From the NCBI GenBank assembly GCA_014654535.1, contig BNBA01000019.1:1-64000 (forward strand): 64,000 bases of DNA. Direction: 5' to 3'. The notes below the pieces were generated by a model. That model was not told the DNA's origin and ran no database searches. It was given only the letters and a program-made list of their open reading frames with translations. Within the stretch, counting starts at the first letter, position 1. Every line of letters starts with the position of its first letter. The translations under genes were made by a program, and so were the position numbers. Shown one piece after another: positions 43,990 through 52,072 of the stretch. The stretch is from Xanthomonas boreopolis (GTDB lineage: Bacteria; Pseudomonadota; Gammaproteobacteria; Xanthomonadales; Xanthomonadaceae).

Positions 43990-44187
43990 ATGCCTGGCAT
44001 GCACGCCTTCGTTGCCATTTCCTGCCCGTACTGCGGCGAGTCGATCGACATCGCCGTCGATGCCTCGGTCGAGCGCCAGCGCTACATCGAGGACTGCCAG
44101 GTGTGCTGCCGGCCGATGGTCGTCGACGTGGCCGTGGACGAGGACGGCGAGATCGGGGTGACGGCGCGTTCGGAAGACGACGCCTGA
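43990..44187 (+). CDS. CPXCG-motif cysteine-rich small protein
   Basis: This 65-aa protein contains C-P-Y-C-G (ISCPYCGESIDIAVDAS) and a second pair in EDCQVCCRPMVVDVAVDEDG, giving a four-Cys zinc ribbon as in the CPXCG family. The acidic end is EIGVTARSEDDA. Starts at 43981 (GTG overlapping the previous stop) or 43999 are also possible. The role is unknown. It follows ddpX at 5 bp and may be its operon partner only by position. Confidence 0.85.
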   Translation: MPGMHAFVAISCPYCGESIDIAVDASVERQRYIEDCQVCCRPMVVDVAVDEDGEIGVTARSEDDA

Positions 44188-44243
44188 GTCGCGCGGCCGC
44201 GTGCCGCCCCTACAATGGCGTTCCTCCCTCCGGATGCTCGCGA

Positions 44244-44612
44244 ATGAACCTGCCGCTGCACTATGGCCTGCTCGGATCGCTGGAAGCGGGCCTGATCGCC
44301 TTCCTGGTCGGGCTGCTGGTGTTCGCCCTGTGGGAACGGCTGTGCCGCCGCACCGGGCTCTCGCACGGGCATGCGCTGGGCTGGGCCTGCGTGATCGCCA
44401 CCGCGATCGCCGCCGGCTGGGACATCTGGAACCTGTTCTACACCAGCATCGTGCGGCTGGAGTCGCCGCTGTACGCCCGCATCGCGCTCGCCAGCATCCA
44501 CGACCCGGACGAACTGGGCGCGCGCGTGGTGCTGGAAGTGATCGGCGCGCTCGCCGGCGTCGCCCTCGGCTGGCGCTTGTTCAGTGCCCGATCAGGAACC
44601 GACGAACGCTGA
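44244..44612 (+). CDS. Small integral membrane protein of unknown function
   Basis: This 122-aa protein starts MNLPLHYGLLGSLEAGLIAF. Three hydrophobic helices are visible at about residues 12-32, 45-62 and 95-112, with the middle loop NLFYTSIVRLESPLYARIALASIHDPDEL. I recognise no family motif. A -10-like TACAAT lies at 44211-44216, about 27 nt upstream. Downstream, 44613-44845 (233 bp) holds no gene I can support. Confidence 0.6.
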   Translation: MNLPLHYGLLGSLEAGLIAFLVGLLVFALWERLCRRTGLSHGHALGWACVIATAIAAGWDIWNLFYTSIVRLESPLYARIALASIHDPDELGARVVLEVIGALAGVALGWRLFSARSGTDER

Positions 44613-44845
44613 AGGCGCGGAATCCGGCCTGGAAAAATGCGCGCCGGCTCGCAATTGCGGAAGCGTTGAATGCGCGCGTTACCGATGGCTCACCTGTCGC
44701 TAACTTCGGCCTAGCCGCATTCGCGGGCGAGGTGGTTAAAACCCTGTTCTGCCTTCGACCGGGCAGCAAGGCACGTTCATGCGCGGGCGGTACGTTGCTC
44801 CCGTGCACGGTCGCCGTGCATTCCACGAATCGAAGGAGACCACCT

Positions 44846-45196
44846 ATGAACACCCGCAATCGCAAGTCGCTGATCGCCATCACCGCCGCGCTGGCCGCGG
44901 CCCTGGCGCTGCCGGCCATGGCCCAGAGCACCGCCCAACAGGATCCGGCCGCTGCTGCGGCGGCGTCGGCCCAGTCGGGCCAGTCCTCGGGTGGCGGCCA
45001 GACCTGGGCCAGCGTCGATACCGACAGCGACGGCGCCATCAGCAAGCAGGAGGCCCAGGTCAACGCCGGCCTCGCGCAGATCTTCGACCAGGCCGACAGC
45101 AACGGCGACGGCAAGCTGACGCCGGACGAGTACAAGGCCTTCGTCGCCAAGCAGCAGAGCGGCGACAACAGCGCGCCGCCGCAGCAGCAGAACTGA
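44846..45196 (+). CDS. Secreted EF-hand protein
   Basis: This 116-aa protein has a signal peptide MNTRNRKSLIAITAALAAAL...AMAQ and a strong GAAGGAG 5 nt before the ATG. Two EF-hand loops are present: DTDSDGAISKQE (about residues 61-72) and DSNGDGKLTPDE (about 86-97), each with acidic residues at the calcium positions. The linkers are Ala/Gln/Ser-rich. Xanthomonads carry many such short periplasmic EF-hand proteins; their roles are undefined, probably calcium-dependent binding. A strong terminator follows, so it is monocistronic. Confidence 0.85.
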   Translation: MNTRNRKSLIAITAALAAALALPAMAQSTAQQDPAAAAAASAQSGQSSGGGQTWASVDTDSDGAISKQEAQVNAGLAQIFDQADSNGDGKLTPDEYKAFVAKQQSGDNSAPPQQQN

Positions 45197-45221
45197 TTCC
45201 CCGGGCCCAGGAGGATCGAAC

Positions 45222-45249
45222 GGGAGTGGCCTGGCCACTCCCTTTTTTT
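45222..45249 (+). terminator. Rho-independent terminator of the EF-hand gene
   Basis: GGGAGTGGCC/GGCCACTCCC forms a perfect stem centred on one T (45222-45242), followed by a run of T to 45249. It lies 25 bp after the stop codon. Confidence 0.9.
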
Positions 45250-45273
45250 CCGCCGGCCCGCCCCGGGAATCGC

Positions 45274-45363
45274 CATCGGCTCCCCGCGCGCGGGGCCGCG
45301 CCGGGCCTGGAGCGGTTCTGGAAGAACGCCAACTCATCGGCTCCCCGCGCGCGGGGCCGCGCC
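45274..45363 (+). repeat. 29-bp direct repeat upstream of the HAD gene
   Basis: CATCGGCTCCCCGCGCGCGG(GGCCGCGCC) occurs identically at 45274-45302 and 45335-45363, 61 bp apart. Each copy contains the palindrome CCCCGCGCGCGGGG. The second copy ends 1 bp before the -10-like TACAAT (45365-45370) of the HAD gene. Confidence 0.9.
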
Positions 45364-45376
45364 CTACAATGGACCG

Positions 45377-46132
45377 ATGAAAAGCATCGGCACACGCGAC
45401 GGCCACGCGATCCAACTGGTCGGCTTCGACGGCGACGACACGCTCTGGAAGAGCGAGGACTACTACCGCACCGCCGAGGCGGAGTTCGAGGCCGTGCTCG
45501 GCCACTACATCGACCTGCGCGACCAGCGCATGCAGCAGCACCTGCTCGCGGTCGAACGGCGCAACCTCAAGATCTTCGGCTATGGCGCCAAGGGCATGAC
45601 CCTGTCGATGATCGAGACCGCGATCGAGCTGACCGACGCGCGCATCTCCGCGCGCGACATCCAGAAGGTGCTGGAGATCGGCCGCGCCACGCTGCAGCAC
45701 CCGGTGGAGGTGATCGCCGGCGTGCGCGAGGCGGTGGCGGAGATCGCGCGCGAGTTCGAGGTGGTGCTGATCACCAAGGGCGACCTGTTCCACCAGGAGC
45801 AGAAGATCGCCCAGTCCGGTCTGTCGGACCTGTTCCGGCGCATCGAGGTGGTATCGGAAAAGGACCCGCAGACCTATGCGCGGGTGCTGGCCGAGTTCGA
45901 CCTGCCGGCGCGGCGCTTCGCGATGATCGGCAACTCGCTGCGCTCGGACATCGAGCCGGTGCTGGCGCTGGGCGGGTGGGGCATCCATACCCCTTACCAC
46001 GTCACCTGGGCGCACGAGAGCGAGCATGGCGTGGCGGCCGGCGACCCGCGCCTGCGCGAGGTGCCTGCCGCCTCGGGCTGGCCCGCGGCCGTACATGCGC
46101 TAGACTTGGCGGCAGGGGCGTCCGGCGGCTGA
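45377..46132 (+). CDS. HAD-superfamily phosphatase (YjjG-like)
   Basis: This 251-aa haloacid dehalogenase-like hydrolase starts MKSIGTRDGHAIQLVGFDGDDTLWK. The nucleophile and acid/base are D18 and D20 (FDGDDTLW). Motif II is LITKG with Thr after VVL, motif III is the Lys in VVSEKDPQTYARVL, and motif IV is AMIGNSLRSDIEPVLALG. A helical cap (about 35-115) makes it a C1-cap enzyme. The substrate is unknown; YjjG-type members act on nucleotides. TACAAT ends 6 nt before the ATG and there is no Shine-Dalgarno, so the mRNA may be leaderless. Confidence 0.88.
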   Translation: MKSIGTRDGHAIQLVGFDGDDTLWKSEDYYRTAEAEFEAVLGHYIDLRDQRMQQHLLAVERRNLKIFGYGAKGMTLSMIETAIELTDARISARDIQKVLEIGRATLQHPVEVIAGVREAVAEIAREFEVVLITKGDLFHQEQKIAQSGLSDLFRRIEVVSEKDPQTYARVLAEFDLPARRFAMIGNSLRSDIEPVLALGGWGIHTPYHVTWAHESEHGVAAGDPRLREVPAASGWPAAVHALDLAAGASGG

Positions 46133-46208
46133 GCCGCGCGCCCGGACCGAAGGATGCCGAGGCCGGCGCACGTCCGGCCCGCGTAATGGAAGACAGGCGG
46201 AGAATGCC

Positions 46209-46688
46209 ATGGCAAGGATATGGACGTTGCTGCTGGGGATCGCCCTGGTGCAGCCGTTGTGGGCGGCGGAGCTGGAAGAAGAACGGGTCAACCCCAGCGA
46301 GGTCACCTTCGAGAAAGGGGTGCCGGTCTACTACGAAGGCGGCAGGTCGGTACGGCTGAAGACGCGCCAGGAAGGCGGCGAGACCATCTACTACCGGCTG
46401 GTGCGCTACGACGCGCAGGAAGGCTACGTGGACCAGGACGGCCGCAGCATCGCCGCCGACGGCAACTACGTGTCGCCGCAGACGCCGATCCGCGGCTTCG
46501 CCGCCGGTCGCGCCAGCAGCCGCGTGCGCTACTACGGCGCCGGCCTGTACGGGCCGGATTACTACCAGAGCCCCTACAACCGCGACGCGCGCAAGCACTA
46601 CTCCGGGCCGGGCTACTACGGCAGCTGCGACTGGCGGGGGTGCCGCGAGGTGCACTACCTGGTGCCGGTCTACGGATATCCGTACTGA
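46209..46688 (+). CDS. Secreted Tyr-rich hypothetical protein
   Basis: This 159-aa protein has a signal peptide (MARIWTLLLGIALVQPLWAAELEEE). The mature part contains GGRSVRLKTRQEGGETIYYRLVRYDAQEGYVDQDGR and a Tyr/Gly-rich tail (YYGAGLYGPDYYQSPYNRD, HYSGPGYYGSCDWRGCREVHYLVPVYGYPY) with two Cys. I do not recognise a family. GGAG lies upstream of the ATG. Confidence 0.65.
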   Translation: MARIWTLLLGIALVQPLWAAELEEERVNPSEVTFEKGVPVYYEGGRSVRLKTRQEGGETIYYRLVRYDAQEGYVDQDGRSIAADGNYVSPQTPIRGFAAGRASSRVRYYGAGLYGPDYYQSPYNRDARKHYSGPGYYGSCDWRGCREVHYLVPVYGYPY

Positions 46689-46750
46689 GGTCCTGGCATC
46701 GGCGCCCGCGCGGGACTGGCCGTACGCGCGGGCTGCGGCATCATCGGCGC

Positions 46751-46950
46751 ATGATCCCCGCGCACCCCGCTGCCGGCGCAGGCCTACGCGCCCGGCGCCG
46801 GCGATGCCCGGATCGACCGCCAGTTCGGCGACATCAACGCCTACGCTCTCCGCCATCCGGACAGCTTCCCGGACGAGGCGGCGCGTTATGCCAATGTCCG
46901 CACGGCTATGTCCAGGCCTTGCCGGAGCAGCGGCGCCGGCCGCCGGGCAA
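46751..46950 (+). pseudogene. Frameshifted remnant of a paralog of the secreted protein at 49229
   Basis: One frame reads GDARIDRQFGDINAYALRHP then DSFPDEAARYANVR, closely matching the intact protein at 49229 (GDAWIDRQLGDIDAYARRYP, DSFLDEVARYANVR). After NVR the match continues only in another frame (HGYVQALPEQRRRPPG against RGYVEALLEQQRWPPG), which needs a 2-bp deletion near 46901. After 46950 the similarity fades, and 46951-47080 holds nothing else recognisable. The signal peptide is also lost. Confidence 0.8.
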
Positions 46951-47080
46951 ATGCATTCGGCCGCCGAGCCCGGAAGCACTCGCCGTCGGCGTGTCATCGT
47001 CGAGCGACTGGTTCGACAGGCGCATGATGCGTCACGAACGTCGACGATGCGGCTGACGGCGCGCGCCGCAAGCAAGCCGA

Positions 47081-47836
47081 TCAGATCGAAACCGAGGCGC
47101 GCTGTTGCCGGCGCTGCATGGTCATCAGCAGCATCACCGTCAGCAAGGCCGTGGCCACGACGAAAATGCCCATGCCCAGGTAGTCGCCGCCCAGCCCGCC
47201 AGCGGTGCTCAGCGCGACATCCTCGCCATTGGGCACGAAGCTCGCGGCGTACATGCCGGTGTAGTGCATGCCGCACACGGCCACGCCCATCACCAGCGCG
47301 CTGCCGAGCATCTGCACCCAGCCGCGCAGGTTGAAGGCCAGCCACAGCGCCACCGTCGAGGCGACCACGGCGATGACCACGGACACACCGACGATGCCCA
47401 TGTCGTAATGGGTCGTTGCCGGCATCTTCATCGCGGCCATGCCGGTGTAGTGCATGCCGGCCACGCCCAGGCCCATGCACAGTCCCGCCATCAGCAGCTT
47501 GCCCCAGCCGAATACGCCGGAGCCCGCCAGGACCAGGCCGACCATGCACGAGGCGATGCCGACCACCGCCGACAGCGCGGTCAGGCCCAGGTCGTAAGTC
47601 ACCTGGATTTCCATCCGGCACGCCAGCATGGCGATGAAGTGCATGGCCCAGATCGCGCCGGCCCCCAACGCCACGCCGCTGGCGGTCACCGCCTGCCAGC
47701 GTTGCGCAGCGGTCCGCGCGGCCGGGATGCCGATCGCGATCTGCAGCGCGGTGAACGAGCCGAGGACCGAAACCAAGTACGACAACAGCATCAGGATCGG
47801 ATCGTGGACGCAGTGGATCGCATGGTCGTGCGGCAT
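47081..47836 (-). CDS. MHYT-domain integral membrane sensor
   Basis: This 251-aa protein with seven helices starts MPHDHAIHCVHDPILMLLSYLVSVLG. Three MHYT-type motifs face the periplasm side: AMHFIAMLACRM, GMHYTGMAAMKM and GMHYTGMYAASF. Their His and Met residues are proposed to hold copper and sense O2, CO or NO. No output domain (GGDEF, EAL, kinase) is attached, so it must work through a partner or as a bare receptor. The gene encoding a V4R protein lies 53 bp upstream on the same strand. The open frame extends 61 codons upstream without family character. Confidence 0.88.
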   Translation of the reverse strand: MPHDHAIHCVHDPILMLLSYLVSVLGSFTALQIAIGIPAARTAAQRWQAVTASGVALGAGAIWAMHFIAMLACRMEIQVTYDLGLTALSAVVGIASCMVGLVLAGSGVFGWGKLLMAGLCMGLGVAGMHYTGMAAMKMPATTHYDMGIVGVSVVIAVVASTVALWLAFNLRGWVQMLGSALVMGVAVCGMHYTGMYAASFVPNGEDVALSTAGGLGGDYLGMGIFVVATALLTVMLLMTMQRRQQRASVSI

Positions 47837-47889
47837 GGTGGATTTCCCCTCGGCTCGTTGCGGTGGTGGCTGGCCAGGGACAGGCCTGG

Positions 47890-48699
47890 TCAGACGTGGA
47901 ATACGAACTTGCAGCAGCTCGCGCCGTTGGCGCGGCAGGACACTTCGCTGACCCGCACCAGGCCCAGATTGCCGGCCTCGTTGAGTGCGCCCTCGAGGAA
48001 GCCGCGCAGGAAATGGCATTGCGGCGCGGTGACCGCCGGCCCCGGGATGGCGAACGGACTGCTGTGGGTCCTCAGCGCGTCTTCCTCCAGCTCTGCGGGC
48101 AGCAACTGGCGCAGCGCCGGCAACGCGATGTGGCGGATCGAACCGGCCATCGGTAGACGTGCGCCCAGGGCGAAATCGCGCTTGTACACCCAGGCGCCGA
48201 CGCGGGTGCCCATATAGCGCAGGGTCGATTCGCGCTGGGCCGGCTCCAGGCTGCGCTCGAGGCTCAGTACCTGGCCGAACACCTGCGGATAGTCCTTGGC
48301 GATCTGCTGCAACAGGGACTCGACCCGCCTCTGGTCGAAGGCCATCTTGGCCGAGGCCTGGGCTTGCATGGGGGGCGAGGCCGGCGCCACGGCGGCCGCA
48401 ACGGGGGCTTCCCTGTGCAGCGGCGATGCTGCCTGCAAGGTGGCCGGAGCACTGGCGTCGTAGGCGTTGGCCTCCAGGCTCTGCACCATCCAGTGCGTGC
48501 CCAGTTGTTCCTCCATCTGCATGAGATTGGCCTCAGGCCCCTGCACGACCATGATCATGATCACGCCGGTCTCGGTGTTGGCGCGGCGGTGGCGCAGCAG
48601 GTTGAAGCGATTGGCGATCAGTACCTCGCCCAGCGCTATCAGCAAACCATCCCGACGATCGGAAACGATCTTCAGTTCTATATCGACGAGCTGGTCCAT
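47890..48699 (-). CDS. ACT-like plus V4R-domain protein (putative ligand sensor)
   Basis: This 269-aa soluble protein starts MDQLVDIELKIVSDRRDGLLIALGEVL. The N-terminal about 85 residues look like an ACT-type regulatory fold (VDIELKIVSDRRDGLL, NTETGVIMIMVVQGPEANLMQMEEQL). A low-complexity Ala/Pro linker follows at about 90-120. The C-terminal part (about 125-266) ends in the V4R pattern FLRGFLEGALNEAG...VRVSEVSCRANGASCCKFVFHV with paired Cys. V4R domains bind small hydrophobic ligands or metals in sensors such as XylR. GGGGA precedes the ATG. It is probably cotranscribed with the MHYT gene downstream. Upstream, 48700-49228 holds no gene I can support. Confidence 0.75.
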   Translation of the reverse strand: MDQLVDIELKIVSDRRDGLLIALGEVLIANRFNLLRHRRANTETGVIMIMVVQGPEANLMQMEEQLGTHWMVQSLEANAYDASAPATLQAASPLHREAPVAAAVAPASPPMQAQASAKMAFDQRRVESLLQQIAKDYPQVFGQVLSLERSLEPAQRESTLRYMGTRVGAWVYKRDFALGARLPMAGSIRHIALPALRQLLPAELEEDALRTHSSPFAIPGPAVTAPQCHFLRGFLEGALNEAGNLGLVRVSEVSCRANGASCCKFVFHV

Positions 48700-49228
48700 G
48701 ATTCCCCGTGTCGTACGCCACACCCGCGTGGGGGCGCCGCCTGCGCCGCGCGTTTCTGTAGAAAAACGGCTCCTTCGCAGCGCCGTAAGAAATAGCACGA
48801 AGCATGAATGCAATAACGCGACGGCCCGCACACTGGTCTGCAAGTGTCCGTGAGTGTCATCACGGTTCGGCAGGCGGGGAATCGGGGCGCGCGCAGGTTG
48901 GGAAACGGCAGATCACGAAGCGGATCGGCGATGGATGCGCTCCGGGGCGTGTCATGAACTTTCGGGGCGGGATGCGCGGGCGTCGGCAGTGCGGGACCGA
49001 TGTCGCGTGGTGCGGCCTGGCCGGCGGCCAGGCGAGTCGCGCGGCGCGGGCTCCGCCGATGTCCCGCCCTCCGGGAAGTAGCCTGGGCGTGCCGATGCTG
49101 CGTTGCGCGCCTTGCCAGGCGGCCAGCCTGGGTTGTTGCGCCGATACGCCCCAGGCCGCTTTCCCCATCCCCGAGTTCAGGACAGGCTCCAGGCTTACAC
49201 CCGGCGGTTCGTGCGGCATTATTGCTAC

Positions 49229-49807
49229 ATGAGCTTCCGCATGCTTCCCGTCGTGTCCGCACTCGCGCTGGCGTCCGCTCCGGGCGCGTCGTGGGCCCAG
49301 CAGGCCACGGCAGGGACCACGCCGGCGCCCGTAGCCATCTACGCGCCCGACACCGGCGACGCCTGGATCGACCGCCAGCTCGGCGACATCGACGCCTACG
49401 CGCGCCGCTATCCGGACAGTTTCCTGGACGAGGTGGCGCGCTACGCCAATGTCCGCCGCGGCTACGTCGAGGCGTTGCTGGAGCAGCAGCGCTGGCCGCC
49501 GGGCGACATCTACTTCGCCTGCGCCTGGGCGTTCGCGACGAACCTGTCCTGCCGCGAGACGGTGCGCGCCTGGAGCCGCGACCATCGCGATGGCTGGAAG
49601 GGCGTGGTCGGGCGCTTGCCGATCGCGCCCGACAACCTGCATTACCGCGCGGTACGCCACGCCATCGTCGCCAGCTACGACCGCTGGGACCGCCCCATCC
49701 GGCTCGATGCGGTGCTGCTGCGCCAGCTGGGCGACCACGCGCAGCGCCTCGAACGCGCCCGGCAGGCGGCCCAGGCCGCCGAGGCGGCCGACAAGCAGAG
49801 GCTCTAG
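49229..49807 (+). CDS. Secreted hypothetical protein with a decayed paralog nearby
   Basis: This 192-aa protein has a signal peptide (MSFRMLPVVSALALASAPGASWAQQ). The mature part has DTGDAWIDRQLGDIDAYARRYPDSFLDEVARYANVRRGYVEALL, then an aromatic block with two Cys (YFACAWAFATNLSCRETVRAWSRDHRDGWKGVV) and a helical Ala/Arg/Gln end. I do not recognise the family. A frameshifted copy of its first half is at 46751-46950 on the other side of the MHYT-V4R pair, so the gene was duplicated. A second start at 49241 is possible. Confidence 0.7.
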   Translation: MSFRMLPVVSALALASAPGASWAQQATAGTTPAPVAIYAPDTGDAWIDRQLGDIDAYARRYPDSFLDEVARYANVRRGYVEALLEQQRWPPGDIYFACAWAFATNLSCRETVRAWSRDHRDGWKGVVGRLPIAPDNLHYRAVRHAIVASYDRWDRPIRLDAVLLRQLGDHAQRLERARQAAQAAEAADKQRL

Positions 49808-49901
49808 GGCCGGGTTTGCTGCTGTGCGGCTGGCCCGGCCGCGGCCGCCTCGGCGAAAATGGCGGTCCCTGCCGGATATCCGGCTTCGCCCGAGTGGTTC
49901 G

Positions 49902-51284
49902 ATGAGCGACACCTCCTTCGTTTCCCCCGACGAGATACGCAGCCTGTTCGCGCAGGCGATGTCGGACATGTACCGTGCCGAAGTGCCGTTGTACGGCACG
50001 CTGCTGGAACTGGTGGCGCAGGTCAACGCCGACACCCTGGCGTCCGACCCGGCGCTGGCGGAACGGTTGCAGCGCAACGACGAGCGCGCGCGGCTGGACC
50101 TGGAGCGGCACGGCGCGATCCGCGTCGGCACTGCGCAGGAACTGGCCACGCTGCGGCGGCTGTTCGCGGTGATGGGCATGCAGCCGGTGGGCTACTACGA
50201 CCTGTCGGTGGCCGGCGTGCCGGTGCATTCCACCGCGTTCCGCCCGGTGCGGGCCGAGTCGCTGGCGCGCAATCCGTTCCGCGTGTTCACCTCGCTGCTG
50301 CGCCTGGAGCTGATCGAGGACGAGGCATTGCGCGCCCAGGCGGCGGCGATCCTGGCCAAGCGCCGGATCTTCACCGACGGCGCACTGGCGCTGGTCGAAC
50401 AGGCCGAGCGCGAGGGCGGGTTGCGTCGCGGCGACGCCGAGCGGTTCGTTGCCGAGGCGCTGGAGACCTTCCGCTGGCATCGCGACGCGACGGTCTCGCT
50501 GCAGACCTACCGCGCGCTGAGCGATGCGCACCGGCTGATCGCCGACGTGGTCTGCTTCCATGGCCCGCACATCAACCATCTCACCCCGCGCACGCTCGAC
50601 ATCGATGCCGCGCAGGCGGAAATGCAGCGCCGCGGCATCGATGCCAAGGCGGTGATCGAAGGCCCGCCGCGCCGGCGTTGCCCGATCCTGCTGCGCCAGA
50701 CCAGCTTCAAGGCGCTGGAGGAGGCGGTGGACTTCCCGGAATCGGGCGGCGCGCGCGCCGGTACCCATACCGCGCGCTTCGGCGAGATCGAGCAGCGCGG
50801 CCTGGCGCTGACGCCGAAGGGACGCGCGCTGTACGACGCGCTGCTGGCGCAGGCGCGCGACGCCGGCCGCGCCGGCAGCACCGGCGACGACTACGTGGCC
50901 CGGCTGGAAAGCGCGTTCGCGGGTTTCCCGGACGATTACGACACGCTGCGCCGCGAAGGCCTGGGCTATTTCCGCTATCGGCTCACCGACGCGGGCCGGG
51001 CCGATCCCGCCGCCGCGGCGGCGTTGCCGGCCGAGGCGGCGATCGCGGCGGGGCTGGTCGGCGCCGATCCGGTGGTCTACGAGGATTTCCTGCCGGTCAG
51101 CGCGGCCGGCATCTTCCAGTCCAATCTCGGCGGTACCGAGCAGCGTGCGTATGCGGCGCACGCCAACCGCGAGGCGTTCGAGCAGGCGCTGGGCGCGCCG
51201 GTGGCGGACGAGTTCGCGATCTACGCGGGGATCGAGCGCGATTCGCTGGCGGCACTGGGGCAGGGCGATCGCGTTAGGGCGTGA
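49902..51284 (+). CDS. hglS: 2-oxoadipate dioxygenase/decarboxylase (HglS, DUF1338/YdcJ)
   Basis: HglS converts 2-oxoadipate to D-2-hydroxyglutarate in D-lysine catabolism, with iron. The 460-aa protein starts MSDTSFVSPDEIRSLFAQAMSDMYRAEVPLYGTLLELV. Putative metal ligands are the His in GVPVHSTAFRPV, the His residues of FHGPHINHLTPRTLDID and the Glu of ARFGEIEQRG. Catalytic Arg of TAFRP follows the first His. The C-terminal AHANREAFEQALG is family-like. No other lysine catabolic genes are near. The longer frame upstream overlaps the secreted-protein gene and is not homologous. Confidence 0.9.
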   Translation: MSDTSFVSPDEIRSLFAQAMSDMYRAEVPLYGTLLELVAQVNADTLASDPALAERLQRNDERARLDLERHGAIRVGTAQELATLRRLFAVMGMQPVGYYDLSVAGVPVHSTAFRPVRAESLARNPFRVFTSLLRLELIEDEALRAQAAAILAKRRIFTDGALALVEQAEREGGLRRGDAERFVAEALETFRWHRDATVSLQTYRALSDAHRLIADVVCFHGPHINHLTPRTLDIDAAQAEMQRRGIDAKAVIEGPPRRRCPILLRQTSFKALEEAVDFPESGGARAGTHTARFGEIEQRGLALTPKGRALYDALLAQARDAGRAGSTGDDYVARLESAFAGFPDDYDTLRREGLGYFRYRLTDAGRADPAAAAALPAEAAIAAGLVGADPVVYEDFLPVSAAGIFQSNLGGTEQRAYAAHANREAFEQALGAPVADEFAIYAGIERDSLAALGQGDRVRA

Positions 51285-51484
51285 TCGGTCCGTCCTTGGC
51301 CGTCTCTGGCGTCGTCCCCGGGAATGTGGGGTGCGGGGCGCAGGGTCGCTGTTTGCTAGCCACTGGTTCGGGCAGCATTGAGTTCCATCGAGCTATGCCT
51401 GATGACCGGGGTCGAAGATCCAGCGACTTTGACGTTATCTGGCCGGCCCACGCAATCTCACCGTTCTATGGAATCTCTCCATCG

Positions 51485-51505
51485 TCATTCCCGCGAAGGC
51501 GGGAA
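51485..51505. repeat. ATTCCCGCGAAGGCGGGAA-type short palindrome
   Basis: TTCCCGC (51488-51494) pairs with GCGGGAA (51499-51505) around GAAG. TCATTCCCGCGAAGGCGGGAA-like units are widespread dispersed repeats in proteobacteria. It lies just before hairpin element copy B. The stretch 51285-51484 shows no gene. Confidence 0.6.
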
Positions 51506-51584
51506 GCGCTTTTCAGCAGCCGAATGGCTGATCATCCAGGGACTTTGCTCTTGGCTTTTGGGTCTTTGGCGAGTAAAGCCCAAA

Positions 51585-51862
51585 GCTTTCGCCTTGCGGC
51601 GAGTTACCTTTCTTTGCTTGTGCAAAGAAAGGTAACCCAAAGAAAGCACACCCCGCCTTCGCGCCCGCAGCTTTGCTGCGGGTCCGCGGAGTCAATGGGA
51701 TTTTCGGACGCGACATCCTGTCGCGGCCGAAAACGGCGCACATCCTTGTGCACCGCCCTTCGGGTATTTCCCATTGTCTCCGCCGCTTCGGAGGGGCCCC
51801 GATAAGTCAAAGTCAAAAGCTCGAAGCAAAATCACGAGCAACGGCAACAGCAACAGCTGCAA
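51585..51862. repeat. Multi-hairpin dispersed element, copy B
   Basis: This is the second copy of the block at 33962-34331. Hairpins are TTACCTTTCTTTGC at 51604-51617 with 51622-51635; CCCGCAGC at 51664-51671 with 51675-51682; and TTTTCGGaCGCGAC at 51701-51714 with 51720-51733. The same core GAGTCAATGGGATTTTCGGA and the same closing TCCGCCGC..CGGAGGGGCC are present. The inner region that carries three extra hairpins in copy A is replaced by a short GCACA-TCCT-TGTGC. Stem differences keep pairing. Beyond it, 51863-52039 has no recognisable gene. Confidence 0.85.
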
Positions 51863-52039
51863 TCGCAGTTGTTGCCGCAGCCGCAACCATTACGCTTGCA
51901 CCCGCCTGAACGTCGGAGCGCCATGTGCGAGGGCCCGGGGGCGCAGACCCAGCGGCTTTCGCCGGCTTGGTCGCAAGCATCATTGCGTTCCACTCACACG
52001 GGAACGAAAAAAAACACCCAAGACCAGGGCATCTCAAGC

Positions 52040-52065
52040 AAAAACGGCCGCTCTTGGGCGGCCGT
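52040..52065 (-). terminator. Rho-independent terminator of the mdtABC-like operon
   Basis: ACGGCCGC (52044-52051) pairs with GCGGCCGT (52058-52065), loop TCTTGG. On the minus strand the stem is followed by TTTT. It lies 8 bp after the mdtC stop codon. Confidence 0.85.
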
Positions 52066-52072
52066 GGCTGCA

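Noticed and set aside
45274..45363. Possible CRISPR-like repeat unit (29-bp repeats 61 bp apart)
   Set aside because: Only two units, a spacer-like interval of 32 bp that includes low-complexity promoter sequence, no cas genes and no leader. It is reported as a direct repeat instead.
48804..49232. 142-codon plus-strand frame in the gap before the secreted-protein gene
   Set aside because: Composition is GC-frame noise (Arg/Gly/Ala with scattered Cys), there is no start signal, and it runs into the real gene in another frame.
51281..51909. Short frames over hairpin element copy B and the region before it
   Set aside because: Same reason; no ribosome binding sites, no protein-like composition, and the frames run through palindromes.
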